Shown here piece by piece: positions 1 through 6,318 of a stretch of 12,159 nt of DNA (position 1 is the first letter of the stretch; each line of letters begins with the position of its first letter). The translations under genes were made by a program, and so were the position numbers. The notes beneath the pieces are model-generated. The model made no database searches, was not told where the DNA came from, and was given only the letters and a program-made list of their open reading frames with translations. Source of the stretch: GCA-2731375 sp964590195 (GTDB lineage Bacteria > Pseudomonadota > Alphaproteobacteria > GCA-2731375); the NCBI GenBank assembly GCA_964590195.1, contig CAZPWJ010000123.1, forward strand, positions 1 through 12,159, read 5' to 3'.

Positions 1-114
1 GTCCATAAACACCGCCGCCCACGTCTCTCTTCCGAAAATCACAATGTCAAAGAACAGCCGCACAGCAAACACCGATCAGGCTTGCACCTGAGCAGTCTTC
101 TACTTTGCGGGACG

Positions 115-137
115 GCGCCACACGATTTGTGCGGCGC
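115..137 (+). terminator. GC-rich hairpin, possible weak terminator of an upstream gene
   Basis: Positions 115-123 (GCGCCACAC) pair with 129-137 (GTGCGGCGC), giving eight pairs, one A-C mismatch and a 5-nt loop. A run of four T lies at 145-148, seven bases beyond the stem. That is too far for a textbook rho-independent terminator. It could end transcription of a gene left of the window, or be a structure in the leader of the patatin gene. The rest of 1-234 shows no convincing gene on either strand. Confidence 0.25.
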
Positions 138-153
138 GGACGAGTTTTATATC

Positions 154-186
154 GATAACCAATTTGGTAATCAAGTGGTGATAACC
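154..186. promoter_or_regulatory. Palindromic operator-like site upstream of the patatin gene
   Basis: Positions 154-172 read GATAACCAATTTGGTAATC, a 19-bp palindrome with 8 of 9 arm positions matching around a central T. The half-site GATAACC recurs at 180-186, 26 bp downstream of its first copy at 154-160. The surrounding DNA (about 145-215) is clearly more AT-rich than the genes. The site lies 49-81 bp before the start codon at 235, where a repressor or activator could sit. A possible -10 (TATATC, 149-154) adjoins it, but the matching -35 (TTGTGC, 127-132) is poor. The regulator is unknown. Confidence 0.4.
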
Positions 187-223
187 TATTTTTGTGATGT
201 TTTTTGGAAAAACCTAGTTGAGC

Positions 224-230
224 GGGGTGA
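224..230 (+). promoter_or_regulatory. Ribosome binding site that fixes the patatin gene start
   Basis: GGGGTGA matches the anti-Shine-Dalgarno complement GAGGTGA at six of seven bases, with 7 nt between its GGGG core and the ATG at 235. It argues against the in-frame ATG at 82, which would add 51 residues of non-family sequence read from AT-rich leader DNA. Confidence 0.6.
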
Positions 231-234
231 ATCC

Positions 235-1194
235 ATGACAAGACCACGCATTGGCTTGGCGTTGGGCAGCGGTGTCGGCCGGGGCTGGGCCCATATCGGC
301 GTACTGAAAGGTCTGGCAAAAGCCGGGATTGAGGTCGATGTGGTCGCCGGCACCTCCATCGGCGCCCTGGTCGCCGGCGTCCATCTGGCAGGCCACATGG
401 ATGCCCTGGAAACCTGGGCCCTGAGCCTGAACCGCATGCGCATCATGCGCTATATCGACCTTTCCATGCAGAGCGGCGGCATGATTGGCGGGCGCCGCCT
501 GAGCCGCCTGCTGAGCGAAAACCTGGGCGATCTGGCCATTGAGCATCTGCCGAAACCCTTTATTACCGTGGCCACGGAACTGGCCACCGGGCACGAGATC
601 TGGCTGCGCCAGGGGCCGTTGGTGCAGGCCTTGCGCGCCTCTTACGCCCTGCCCGGCATCTTCCCACCGGTGGAGATCGAGGGTCACCCCCTGGTCGATG
701 GCGCCCTGGTCAACCCGGTGCCGGTGTCCGTCTGCCGCGCCATGGGAGCGCGTCTGGTCATCGCCGTCAATCTCAACGCCGATATGCTGGGCAGTGAATT
801 GAAGCAGGCGCACCAGGGCAAGAGCGGCGGCAATGGCGGTACTCGGGGCGGTACTCGGGGCGGCGATGAGAAGAGCATTGCCGGCGGCATCGGCGGCATT
901 GGGAGTGGCGGCATCGGCAGTGGCATTGGCGGCGGCGTCCTTGAAGGCCTGTTTCGCCGGGACGGCACGCCGAGCATGTTCAATGTCATGGCCGGGGCCC
1001 TGAATATCCTGCAGGACCGCCTGGGCCGCAGCCGCCTCGCCGGCGACCCCCCCGACGTCACCATCGCGCCCAGGGTCGGGCACATCGGCCTGCTGGATTT
1101 CGATTGCGCCGAGGAATTGATCGTCTGCGGCGAGGCCGCCGTGGAACGTTCCATGCCCTTCCTCGACGATGCCCTGACGATCCTGCGGGCCTGA
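235..1194 (+). CDS. Patatin-like phospholipase family protein (RssA-type serine hydrolase)
   Basis: This 319-residue protein has the full patatin signature. A glycine-rich oxyanion loop (GSGVGRGWAH, residues 11-20) is followed by the nucleophile elbow GTSIG (39-43, catalytic Ser41) and the DGA motif with catalytic Asp155. The Ser-Asp dyad is therefore intact. Family members are lipid acyl hydrolases. The short bacterial RssA-like type is usually cytoplasmic or membrane-associated, and its physiological substrate is mostly unknown. No signal peptide or membrane segment is visible. The unusual part is residues 197-234, a low-complexity Gly/Ile/Ser/Arg stretch encoded by imperfect DNA repeats, between the catalytic core and a C-terminal helical part. 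The ATG at 235 is chosen because the family's N-terminal strand begins there and a good ribosome binding site precedes it. The gene ends 83 bp before the next gene on the same strand, so the two may be co-transcribed. The family call is firm; the substrate is not predictable. Confidence 0.92.
   Translation: MTRPRIGLALGSGVGRGWAHIGVLKGLAKAGIEVDVVAGTSIGALVAGVHLAGHMDALETWALSLNRMRIMRYIDLSMQSGGMIGGRRLSRLLSENLGDLAIEHLPKPFITVATELATGHEIWLRQGPLVQALRASYALPGIFPPVEIEGHPLVDGALVNPVPVSVCRAMGARLVIAVNLNADMLGSELKQAHQGKSGGNGGTRGGTRGGDEKSIAGGIGGIGSGGIGSGIGGGVLEGLFRRDGTPSMFNVMAGALNILQDRLGRSRLAGDPPDVTIAPRVGHIGLLDFDCAEELIVCGEAAVERSMPFLDDALTILRA
835..858 (+). repeat. Two perfect 12-bp tandem repeats inside the patatin gene
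   Basis: GGCGGTACTCGG occurs twice in tandem (835-846 and 847-858) and a third partial copy follows. It encodes Gly-Gly-Thr-Arg units. A further imperfect GGCGGCATCGGC-like array, up to about position 936, encodes Gly-Gly-Ile and Gly-Ser units. The 12-bp unit keeps frame when copy number changes, so the linker length may vary between strains. Confidence 0.7.
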
Positions 1195-1277
1195 TACCGC
1201 CGCACGCCTGTCATTCACCGCACGGGAACGCTATCCTGTCTGGCTAATTAAACAGGGCCGCGGCAATTGGATCTTCG

Positions 1278-2840
1278 GTGAACAGTACAGCGACACAGGA
1301 AAGCCGCGGCGGCACGGTCGCCGCCGGCGACGGGCGCACCGCCGAGGCCGCGGCGGAGGTGCTGGCCGACGGCGGCAACGCCTTTGATGCGGTCCTGGCC
1401 GGCCTGTTCGCCGCCTGCATCGCCGAGCCGGTGCTATGTTCCTTGGGCGGCGGCGGTTTTCTGCTGGCGCAACCAGCCGGCGGTAATGCGGTCCTGCACG
1501 ACTTTTTTTGCCAGACGCCGGGACGCCGACTGCCGGTGGACGAGTTGGAATTCCTGCCCGTGCATGCGGATTTCGGCGCCGCGCAACAGGAATTCCATAT
1601 CGGCATGGGCGCGGTGGCGGTGCCGGGCCTGGTGGCCGGCACCTTCGCCATTCACGAGGAACTGTGCCGCCTGTCCATGGCCCGCCTGATGGCCCCGGCC
1701 ATCGCCCTGGCCCGGCACGGCGCGGCCATGGCGCCGCTGCAAAGTTTCATCCTCGACGCGGTGGCGCCGATCTTTCAATGGTCGGCGGAGAGCCGAGCCA
1801 TTTACAACAGCCGCCTCGAGCCCGAGAAAACCCTGCGCCCGGGCGAAGTCCTGGCCCTGCCCGCCCTGGCGGATCTGTTCGAGGCCCTGGCTCGCGAGGG
1901 CGCCGATCTGTTCTATCGCGGCGAGGTGGCCCAGGCCATCGCAAGGGCCAATCGAGAGGGCGGCGGGGCCGTCAGCCTGGATGATCTGGCCCGTTATAAA
2001 GTTGTCCGTCGGCGGCCTTTGCGGCGGCGCTTTGGCAATGTGGAGATTTTCGGCAATCCCGCACCATCGTCAGGCGGGCCGCTGCTGGCCTTCAGCCTGG
2101 GCCTATTGCAGGGACGGCCAATGCATCCCAGTCTGGAGCATTTGGCCGAAATCGCCCGGGCCATGGCACTGACCGATCAGGCACGCCAGGCATCCGGCCT
2201 TAACGACGGCAGCGATGAAGCGCGCGTAACGGCACTGCTGTCAGAGCCTTTCATGGCCGAATACCGGGCGCGGATGCCGGGCCGCGCGGGCAAGGTTGGC
2301 GGCACCACACATATTTCGGTGGTCGACCGCATAGGCAACGCCGCCGCCCTGTCGGTTTCCAACGGCGAGGGCAGCGGCCATATTCTGCCCCGCACAGGGT
2401 CAATGCTGAACAATATGCTGGGCGAGGAGGATTTGAACCCAAACGGGTTTTTCCAATGGCGGCCCAACAGCCGCATCACCTCGATGATGTCGCCAACCCT
2501 GGTGCGCCGGGACAATGGCGCCGTCCTGGCCGTGGGCAGCGGCGGCTCCAACCGGATCCGCAGCGCCATTTTGCAGATCTTGTTGAACCATCTGTGTCTG
2601 GGCATGGGCCTACAGGAGGCCATCGATGCGCCGCGCATTCATCTGGAGGAGGGTCTGCTGCAAATCGAACACGGCCACGGGGCGGAGACGGAGAGGCAAT
2701 TGGCCATTGAATTTCCCAAACATCAGATCTGGCCCGACCGGAATTTTTTCTTTGGCGGTGTGCACGCCGCCGCCTTCGACCCCGACAGCGGCGCCTTCAC
2801 CGCCGCCGGCGATCCCCGGCGCGGCGGCAGCATCGCCTGA
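1278..2840 (+). CDS. ggt: Gamma-glutamyltransferase family protein (Ntn hydrolase) with a non-canonical pocket
   Basis: The 520-residue product has the gamma-glutamyltranspeptidase fold. These enzymes self-cleave before a catalytic Thr into large and small subunits and transfer or hydrolyse gamma-glutamyl groups. Thr343 in GGTTHISVVD is the expected nucleophile and cleavage site, giving subunits of about 342 and 178 residues. LGGGGF (57-61), PSSGG (263-267) and GSGGSNRI match conserved family blocks. Two substrate-pocket positions differ from E. coli GGT as I align them. DFFCQTP (75-81) stands where E. coli has DFREMAP, so the carboxylate-binding Arg114 becomes Phe77. SMMSPT (402-407) replaces SSMSPT, so Ser463 becomes Met403. 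Unlike periplasmic GGTs there is no signal peptide, which suggests a cytosolic enzyme. The start is uncertain: GTG at 1278 lacks a well-spaced ribosome binding site, and an in-frame ATT at 1266 follows AGGG by 8 nt. The stop is 2 bp from that of convergent anmK. Glutathione is not assured as substrate. Confidence 0.9.
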   Translation: MNSTATQESRGGTVAAGDGRTAEAAAEVLADGGNAFDAVLAGLFAACIAEPVLCSLGGGGFLLAQPAGGNAVLHDFFCQTPGRRLPVDELEFLPVHADFGAAQQEFHIGMGAVAVPGLVAGTFAIHEELCRLSMARLMAPAIALARHGAAMAPLQSFILDAVAPIFQWSAESRAIYNSRLEPEKTLRPGEVLALPALADLFEALAREGADLFYRGEVAQAIARANREGGGAVSLDDLARYKVVRRRPLRRRFGNVEIFGNPAPSSGGPLLAFSLGLLQGRPMHPSLEHLAEIARAMALTDQARQASGLNDGSDEARVTALLSEPFMAEYRARMPGRAGKVGGTTHISVVDRIGNAAALSVSNGEGSGHILPRTGSMLNNMLGEEDLNPNGFFQWRPNSRITSMMSPTLVRRDNGAVLAVGSGGSNRIRSAILQILLNHLCLGMGLQEAIDAPRIHLEEGLLQIEHGHGAETERQLAIEFPKHQIWPDRNFFFGGVHAAAFDPDSGAFTAAGDPRRGGSIA

Positions 2841-2842
2841 AG

Positions 2843-3925
2843 TCAGGACGCCTTGTTCAAACGCCCGCCGGTCAGAGGTTCGGGCACCCCCGTGGTACCG
2901 GGCAGACTCAGCGGCAAGCCATCTAGATGGCGGATGGCGAGATAGGCGAAGGCCTCGGCCTCGAGGAAATCGCCGCGCCAGCCCACTGTTTCCACCGGCG
3001 CGACAGGCACCGCCAAGGCTATGGCCAAGGCCGCCATCAGGCTCGGATTATGCCGACCCCCGCCGCAGACCAGCCATTGCGCCGGTGCCTCCGGCAAATG
3101 CGCCCGCGCCCTGGCCACGGATCGCGCCGTAAAGGCGGTCAGGGTCGCCGCGCCATCCTCGGCGGACCAGCCAGGTGAGATTGGAAGGGTAAAATCGTCG
3201 CGGTCCAGGGACTTTGGCGGGCTCAGATCGAAATAGCCGTTCGCCAGCATCGCGGACAAAGCCGCCTCGTCCACCTGACCAGCCCGGGCCAGTCGCCCGT
3301 CCTTGTCCATCTCGCCCTTGCCACAACGGCGCAGCCAGTCATCAATCAGGGCGTTGCCGGGGCCGGTGTCGAAGGCCAGCATCTCGTCATCCCGGCCCAT
3401 CCATGTGACATTGGCAACACCGCCGATATTCAGCACCGCCAGGGGTTTGGGCAAGGCCGCTGCAAGGGCGCCATGATAGAGCGGCGCCAGGGGCGCGCCC
3501 TGCCCGCCCGCCGTGACGTCCGCCGTGCGGAAATCATCCACCACATTGATGCCGGTCAGTGCCGCCAGCAAAGCCCCATCGCCGATCTGGCAGGTTTGCA
3601 GCAGCTCCGGCTGGTGCGAAATGGTATGTCCATGAAAGCCAATAATATCTATTTTATCGGCAGTTATATCATTTTCATTAAGTATATTATCAATAACACG
3701 CGCGTGCGCCCGGGTCAGCGCCTCGGCTACGTTGGCGACCGTTTTCGCATCACCCTGGCCACCGAGAACAGCGCGCAAGGCCGCTTTCATCTCGCCATCA
3801 TAGGGCACGGCCAGGGCCGGGCCCTGGCGCGCCTCGCCCCGGCCATCGCTGTGCAGCAGGGCGGCATCGATGCCGTCCATGGAGGTCCCGCTCATCAGGC
3901 CGATGGCGGTACGCACGGCGGTCAT
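2843..3925 (-). CDS. anmK: Anhydro-N-acetylmuramic acid kinase
   Basis: AnmK phosphorylates and ring-opens 1,6-anhydro-N-acetylmuramic acid to MurNAc 6-phosphate, a cytoplasmic step of peptidoglycan recycling. The 360-residue length is typical. The N-terminal phosphate-binding motif GLMSGTSMDGID (residues 9-20) is characteristic. Downstream are GFHGHTISH (96-104), DFRTADVTAGGQGAPLAPLYH (about 131-151), LNIGGVANVT (165-174) and FDTGPGNALIDDW (185-197), all standard AnmK/hexokinase-like blocks, and a C-terminal CGGGRHN motif. Nothing catalytic appears missing. The ATG at 3925 sits directly before the conserved N-terminus; an AGGGG lies 11 nt upstream on the coding strand, a weak ribosome binding site. 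It is divergent from tyrS and convergent with the gamma-glutamyltransferase gene. Codons 76-95 (3641-3700) are abruptly AT-rich compared with the rest of the gene. Confidence 0.96.
   Translation of the reverse strand: MTAVRTAIGLMSGTSMDGIDAALLHSDGRGEARQGPALAVPYDGEMKAALRAVLGGQGDAKTVANVAEALTRAHARVIDNILNENDITADKIDIIGFHGHTISHQPELLQTCQIGDGALLAALTGINVVDDFRTADVTAGGQGAPLAPLYHGALAAALPKPLAVLNIGGVANVTWMGRDDEMLAFDTGPGNALIDDWLRRCGKGEMDKDGRLARAGQVDEAALSAMLANGYFDLSPPKSLDRDDFTLPISPGWSAEDGAATLTAFTARSVARARAHLPEAPAQWLVCGGGRHNPSLMAALAIALAVPVAPVETVGWRGDFLEAEAFAYLAIRHLDGLPLSLPGTTGVPEPLTGGRLNKAS
3641..3700. other. AT-rich island within anmK
   Basis: By direct count 13 of these 60 bases are G or C (22%), within a gene that is otherwise well over half GC. 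On the coding strand it covers codons 76-95, rich in Ile, Asn, Asp and Lys. Nineteen of the twenty third positions are A or T, including three ATA codons. The reading frame and the family alignment continue through it, so it is not an insertion. A promoter-like TTGATA and TATAAC pair occurs on the minus strand, but with a 19-bp spacer. Confidence 0.75.
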
Positions 3926-3965
3926 GCCCCGGCCCGCCCCTGATGCATTGCCGCCCTGCCCTTGC

Positions 3966-4000
3966 CTGTGTTACACAGCGCGGCTTGGGCCGCCCGCTGT
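3966..4000 (+). promoter_or_regulatory. Overlapping palindrome and strong hairpin between anmK and tyrS
   Basis: CTGTGT-T-ACACAG (3966-3978) is a perfect 13-bp palindrome. Its right arm overlaps a second structure in which 3975-3984 (ACAGCGCGGC) pairs with GCCGC (3989-3993) and GCTGT (3996-4000), around a TTGG loop with a two-base CC bulge, ten pairs in all. The two structures share 3975-3978, so in RNA they would exclude each other. They lie 31-65 bp before the tyrS start. The palindrome may be a DNA operator for either divergent gene, or the hairpin may be a leader structure. I found no convincing sigma-70 promoter in 3926-4030. Confidence 0.35.
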
Positions 4001-4030
4001 TGGGCCTCTGCATAGCTGGAAATTGATATC

Positions 4031-5284
4031 ATGACCGCCTTCAAGTCCGAGTTTGTCCGCACGCTGGTCGAGCGTGGCTTTATGCACCAATGCACCGATC
4101 TCGATGCCCTGGACGAACTGGCCGCGCGCCAACGGATTACCGCCTATATCGGTTATGATTGTACCGCACCCAGTCTGCATGTGGGTAGCCTGGTGCAGAT
4201 CATGATGCAGCGCCATCTGCAAAAGACCGGGCATCAACCGATTGTTCTGATGGGCGGCGGCACCACCAAAGTGGGCGATCCCTCGGGCAAGGATGCCTCG
4301 CGGCAATTATTGAGCGACGCTGATATTGACGCCAACATGGCCGGAATTCGCGAGGTTTTCAGCCGTTTCGTGGAGTTTGGCGCGGGTGCGGGCGATGCCG
4401 TCATGGTCAACAACGATGATTGGCTGAGCGAGCTCGCTTACATCCCGTTTCTGCGCGACATGGGCCGGCATTTCTCGATCAACCGGATGTTGAGCTTTGA
4501 CTCGGTGAAGCTGCGCCTGGAGCGGGAGCAGCCGCTGACGTTTCTTGAATTCAACTATATGATTCTGCAGGCCTATGATTTCCTGGAGCTGAACCGGCGC
4601 CACGACTGCGTTTTGCAACTGGGCGGCTCGGACCAATGGGGCAATATCGTCAACGGCGTCGAACTGGGCCGCCGGGTCGATGGCGCGGCGCTGTATGGCT
4701 TCACCACGCCGCTGATTACGCTCGCCTCGGGCGCCAAGATGGGCAAGACCGCGCAGGGCGCAATCTGGCTTAACCCCGATATGTTAAGCCCCTACGATTA
4801 CTGGCAATTCTGGCGCAACACGGAAGATGCCGACGTGGGCCGCTTCCTGCGCCTGTTCACAGAGCTGCCGCTGGACGAAATCGCCAAACTGGAGGCCTTG
4901 CAGGACGCCGAAATCAATGAGGCCAAGAAGATCCTGGCCGAGCACGCCACAGCCATGTGTCACGGCGCGGATGCGGCCAAGGCAGCGGCGGAAACCGCGC
5001 GGCAGACCTTTGAAGAGGGCAGCGTGGCGGCGGACCTGCCTACGATCGAGGCGCCGGAGGCTGAATTGCAGGATGGCGTCGTCCTGTTCGAGATGCTGCG
5101 CCGGGCCGGCCTATGCAAATCCAACGGCGAGGCCCGGCGCCTGATCAAGGGCGGCGGCGCCCGGGTCAACGATGCCCAGGTGGGTGACGAGATGGCGAAA
5201 GTATCCATGGCCGACATCACCGCTGAGGGCGTGATCAAACTAAGCGCCGGCAAGAAACGCCACGCCCTGATCCGGCCGGCATAG
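4031..5284 (+). CDS. tyrS: Tyrosyl-tRNA synthetase
   Basis: This 417-residue class I aminoacyl-tRNA synthetase charges tRNA-Tyr in the cytoplasm. The Rossmann catalytic domain shows the HIGH-equivalent HVGS (50-53, within APSLHVGSLV), the tyrosine-pocket segment YDCTAPS (42-48), GDPSGKD (82-88), the QLGGSDQWGN block (196-205) and the KMSKS-equivalent KMGKT (236-240). An anticodon-binding helical region follows, and a C-terminal S4-type RNA-binding domain spans roughly residues 348-417 (SNGEARRLIKGGGARVN). Length and domain order are normal for the bacterial TyrS class represented by E. coli. The ATG at 4031 fits the family N-terminus, although the only ribosome binding sequence is a GGA 10 nt upstream. 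Its stop codon overlaps the ribosome binding site of the following M23-type gene, so the two are almost certainly one transcript. Expression may depend on the structures at 3966-4000. Confidence 0.97.
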   Translation: MTAFKSEFVRTLVERGFMHQCTDLDALDELAARQRITAYIGYDCTAPSLHVGSLVQIMMQRHLQKTGHQPIVLMGGGTTKVGDPSGKDASRQLLSDADIDANMAGIREVFSRFVEFGAGAGDAVMVNNDDWLSELAYIPFLRDMGRHFSINRMLSFDSVKLRLEREQPLTFLEFNYMILQAYDFLELNRRHDCVLQLGGSDQWGNIVNGVELGRRVDGAALYGFTTPLITLASGAKMGKTAQGAIWLNPDMLSPYDYWQFWRNTEDADVGRFLRLFTELPLDEIAKLEALQDAEINEAKKILAEHATAMCHGADAAKAAAETARQTFEEGSVAADLPTIEAPEAELQDGVVLFEMLRRAGLCKSNGEARRLIKGGGARVNDAQVGDEMAKVSMADITAEGVIKLSAGKKRHALIRPA

Positions 5285-5287
5285 GAG
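5283..5287 (+). promoter_or_regulatory. Ribosome binding site of the M23-type gene, overlapping the tyrS stop
   Basis: AGGAG shares bases with the tyrS TAG stop (5282-5284) and lies 8 nt before the ATG at 5296. This suggests translational coupling, with ribosomes ending tyrS able to start on the next gene. Confidence 0.75.
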
Positions 5288-5295
5288 CCGCCATC

Positions 5296-6315
5296 ATGTC
5301 GCTGCACAGCATCTTTATTGTACTGCTGTCCAGCCTGGTGATCTTCATGACCTGTGGGCAGGTTCAGGCACAGGACAAAGCGGCCCGCGTCATGAAGAAG
5401 AATGATGCCAATCAAGACGGGCAGATCAGCCGCGAGGAATGGAAGAAGTCGAAATCATTATTCCGCAAACTTGACGGTAACAAAGATGGCTTCCTAAGCC
5501 GCAGCGAACTGAGTGCTAAATTCAGCTCCCCCGAGCAGGCGGAACCGCCTCCCGCCACGGCGGCGAATAATCCGGTACCGGTTGAAGGCATCAGCAAACA
5601 GACGCTTTGCGCCATGACGCGAAGCAGAAAGTGCGAACTGAGAATCGCCGTGGGCCGGGGCTTGTTCGAGACGGGCCTGGAGCCAAAATTCCCCGAAGGT
5701 CTGAATTGCCGGGGTATCGATGAAACCTGGGCCATGGACTATAGCTGGAAACGGAAACGGGCCGCCTTGCACGGCGGCATCGACATGCCCGCGCCTTTCG
5801 GCACACCCATGCTGGCAACAGCGAATGGAACCGTGGTCGCCAAATTCACGGGCGAGCGGAGCGCGCGTGGTCTTCAAATCGTCCTTCGCCACAGCCCCAA
5901 GGATACCGGAATCCCGCTTTGGATCTATTCCTTGTACTCCCACTTCGATAGCATGCCGGAGCTTGAGATCGGGCAAAGGGTGAAAGTGGGGCAGAACCTG
6001 GGCCCAACGGGCAACACCGGCATCAATCCAAAGCTGGGCTACGATGCGGGTAAGCGCCGCCCGGCGATACATTTCGCAATTTTTTATTCCGCCAGCCCGG
6101 AGTATACGATCCATCGAGGCCACGTTATTCCAAAGGACGGCCATTGGATGGATCCGAACGCGCTCTATCGTGGGCGCATGCCGCTTGATAGCGCCGCCAC
6201 GAAGGCCCTGCCCGAAGCGGAAAAGCAGGTGCCGATACCAGTCGTTCTTAATGACGGCACGATGCGGCCAGCCGGCAGCAAGCTGGTCTGGCCCTATTCA
6301 TGCTGGCGCGATTGA
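5296..6315 (+). CDS. Secreted EF-hand protein with M23 (LytM-type) peptidase domain, catalytic motif altered
   Basis: The 339-residue protein begins with a signal peptide (hydrophobic residues 6-20, probable cleavage after VQA at 25). Two canonical EF-hand loops follow, DANQDGQISREE (37-48) and DGNKDGFLSRSE (60-71), so calcium binding is likely. After a Pro/Ala linker (about 78-97) comes an M23 metallopeptidase-like domain (about 140-275). It keeps the zinc ligands H159 and D163 (HGGID), the conserved H216 (YSHFD) and the core GQRVKVGQNLGPTGNTG (226-242). The usual HxH motif reads A257-I-H259, so the His that assists catalysis in LytM is absent while the third zinc ligand remains. M23 enzymes cut peptidoglycan cross-bridges; degenerate members can instead activate amidases or bind cell wall. 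It is coupled to tyrS and near anmK, and an M23 gene also lies between tyrS and anmK in Pseudomonas as I recall. Periplasmic location is inferred. Activity is uncertain. Confidence 0.9.
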   Translation: MSLHSIFIVLLSSLVIFMTCGQVQAQDKAARVMKKNDANQDGQISREEWKKSKSLFRKLDGNKDGFLSRSELSAKFSSPEQAEPPPATAANNPVPVEGISKQTLCAMTRSRKCELRIAVGRGLFETGLEPKFPEGLNCRGIDETWAMDYSWKRKRAALHGGIDMPAPFGTPMLATANGTVVAKFTGERSARGLQIVLRHSPKDTGIPLWIYSLYSHFDSMPELEIGQRVKVGQNLGPTGNTGINPKLGYDAGKRRPAIHFAIFYSASPEYTIHRGHVIPKDGHWMDPNALYRGRMPLDSAATKALPEAEKQVPIPVVLNDGTMRPAGSKLVWPYSCWRD

Positions 6316-6318
6316 CGT

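Noticed and set aside
214..1218. 334-codon open frame on the minus strand opposite the patatin gene
   Set aside because: It is a shadow of the GC-rich patatin gene. The translation is low-complexity, matches no family I know, and the plus-strand frame has complete catalytic motifs.
1235..1256. CCTGT/ACAGG inverted repeat between the patatin and GGT-like genes
   Set aside because: Only five pairs around a 12-nt loop, without a T-run; too weak to call a terminator or operator.
2801..2828. GC-rich hairpin near the 3' end of the GGT-like gene as a bidirectional terminator
   Set aside because: GCCGG (2805-2809) can pair with CCGGC (2816-2820), but no T-run follows on either strand and the sequence is explained by Gly/Ala/Arg codons.
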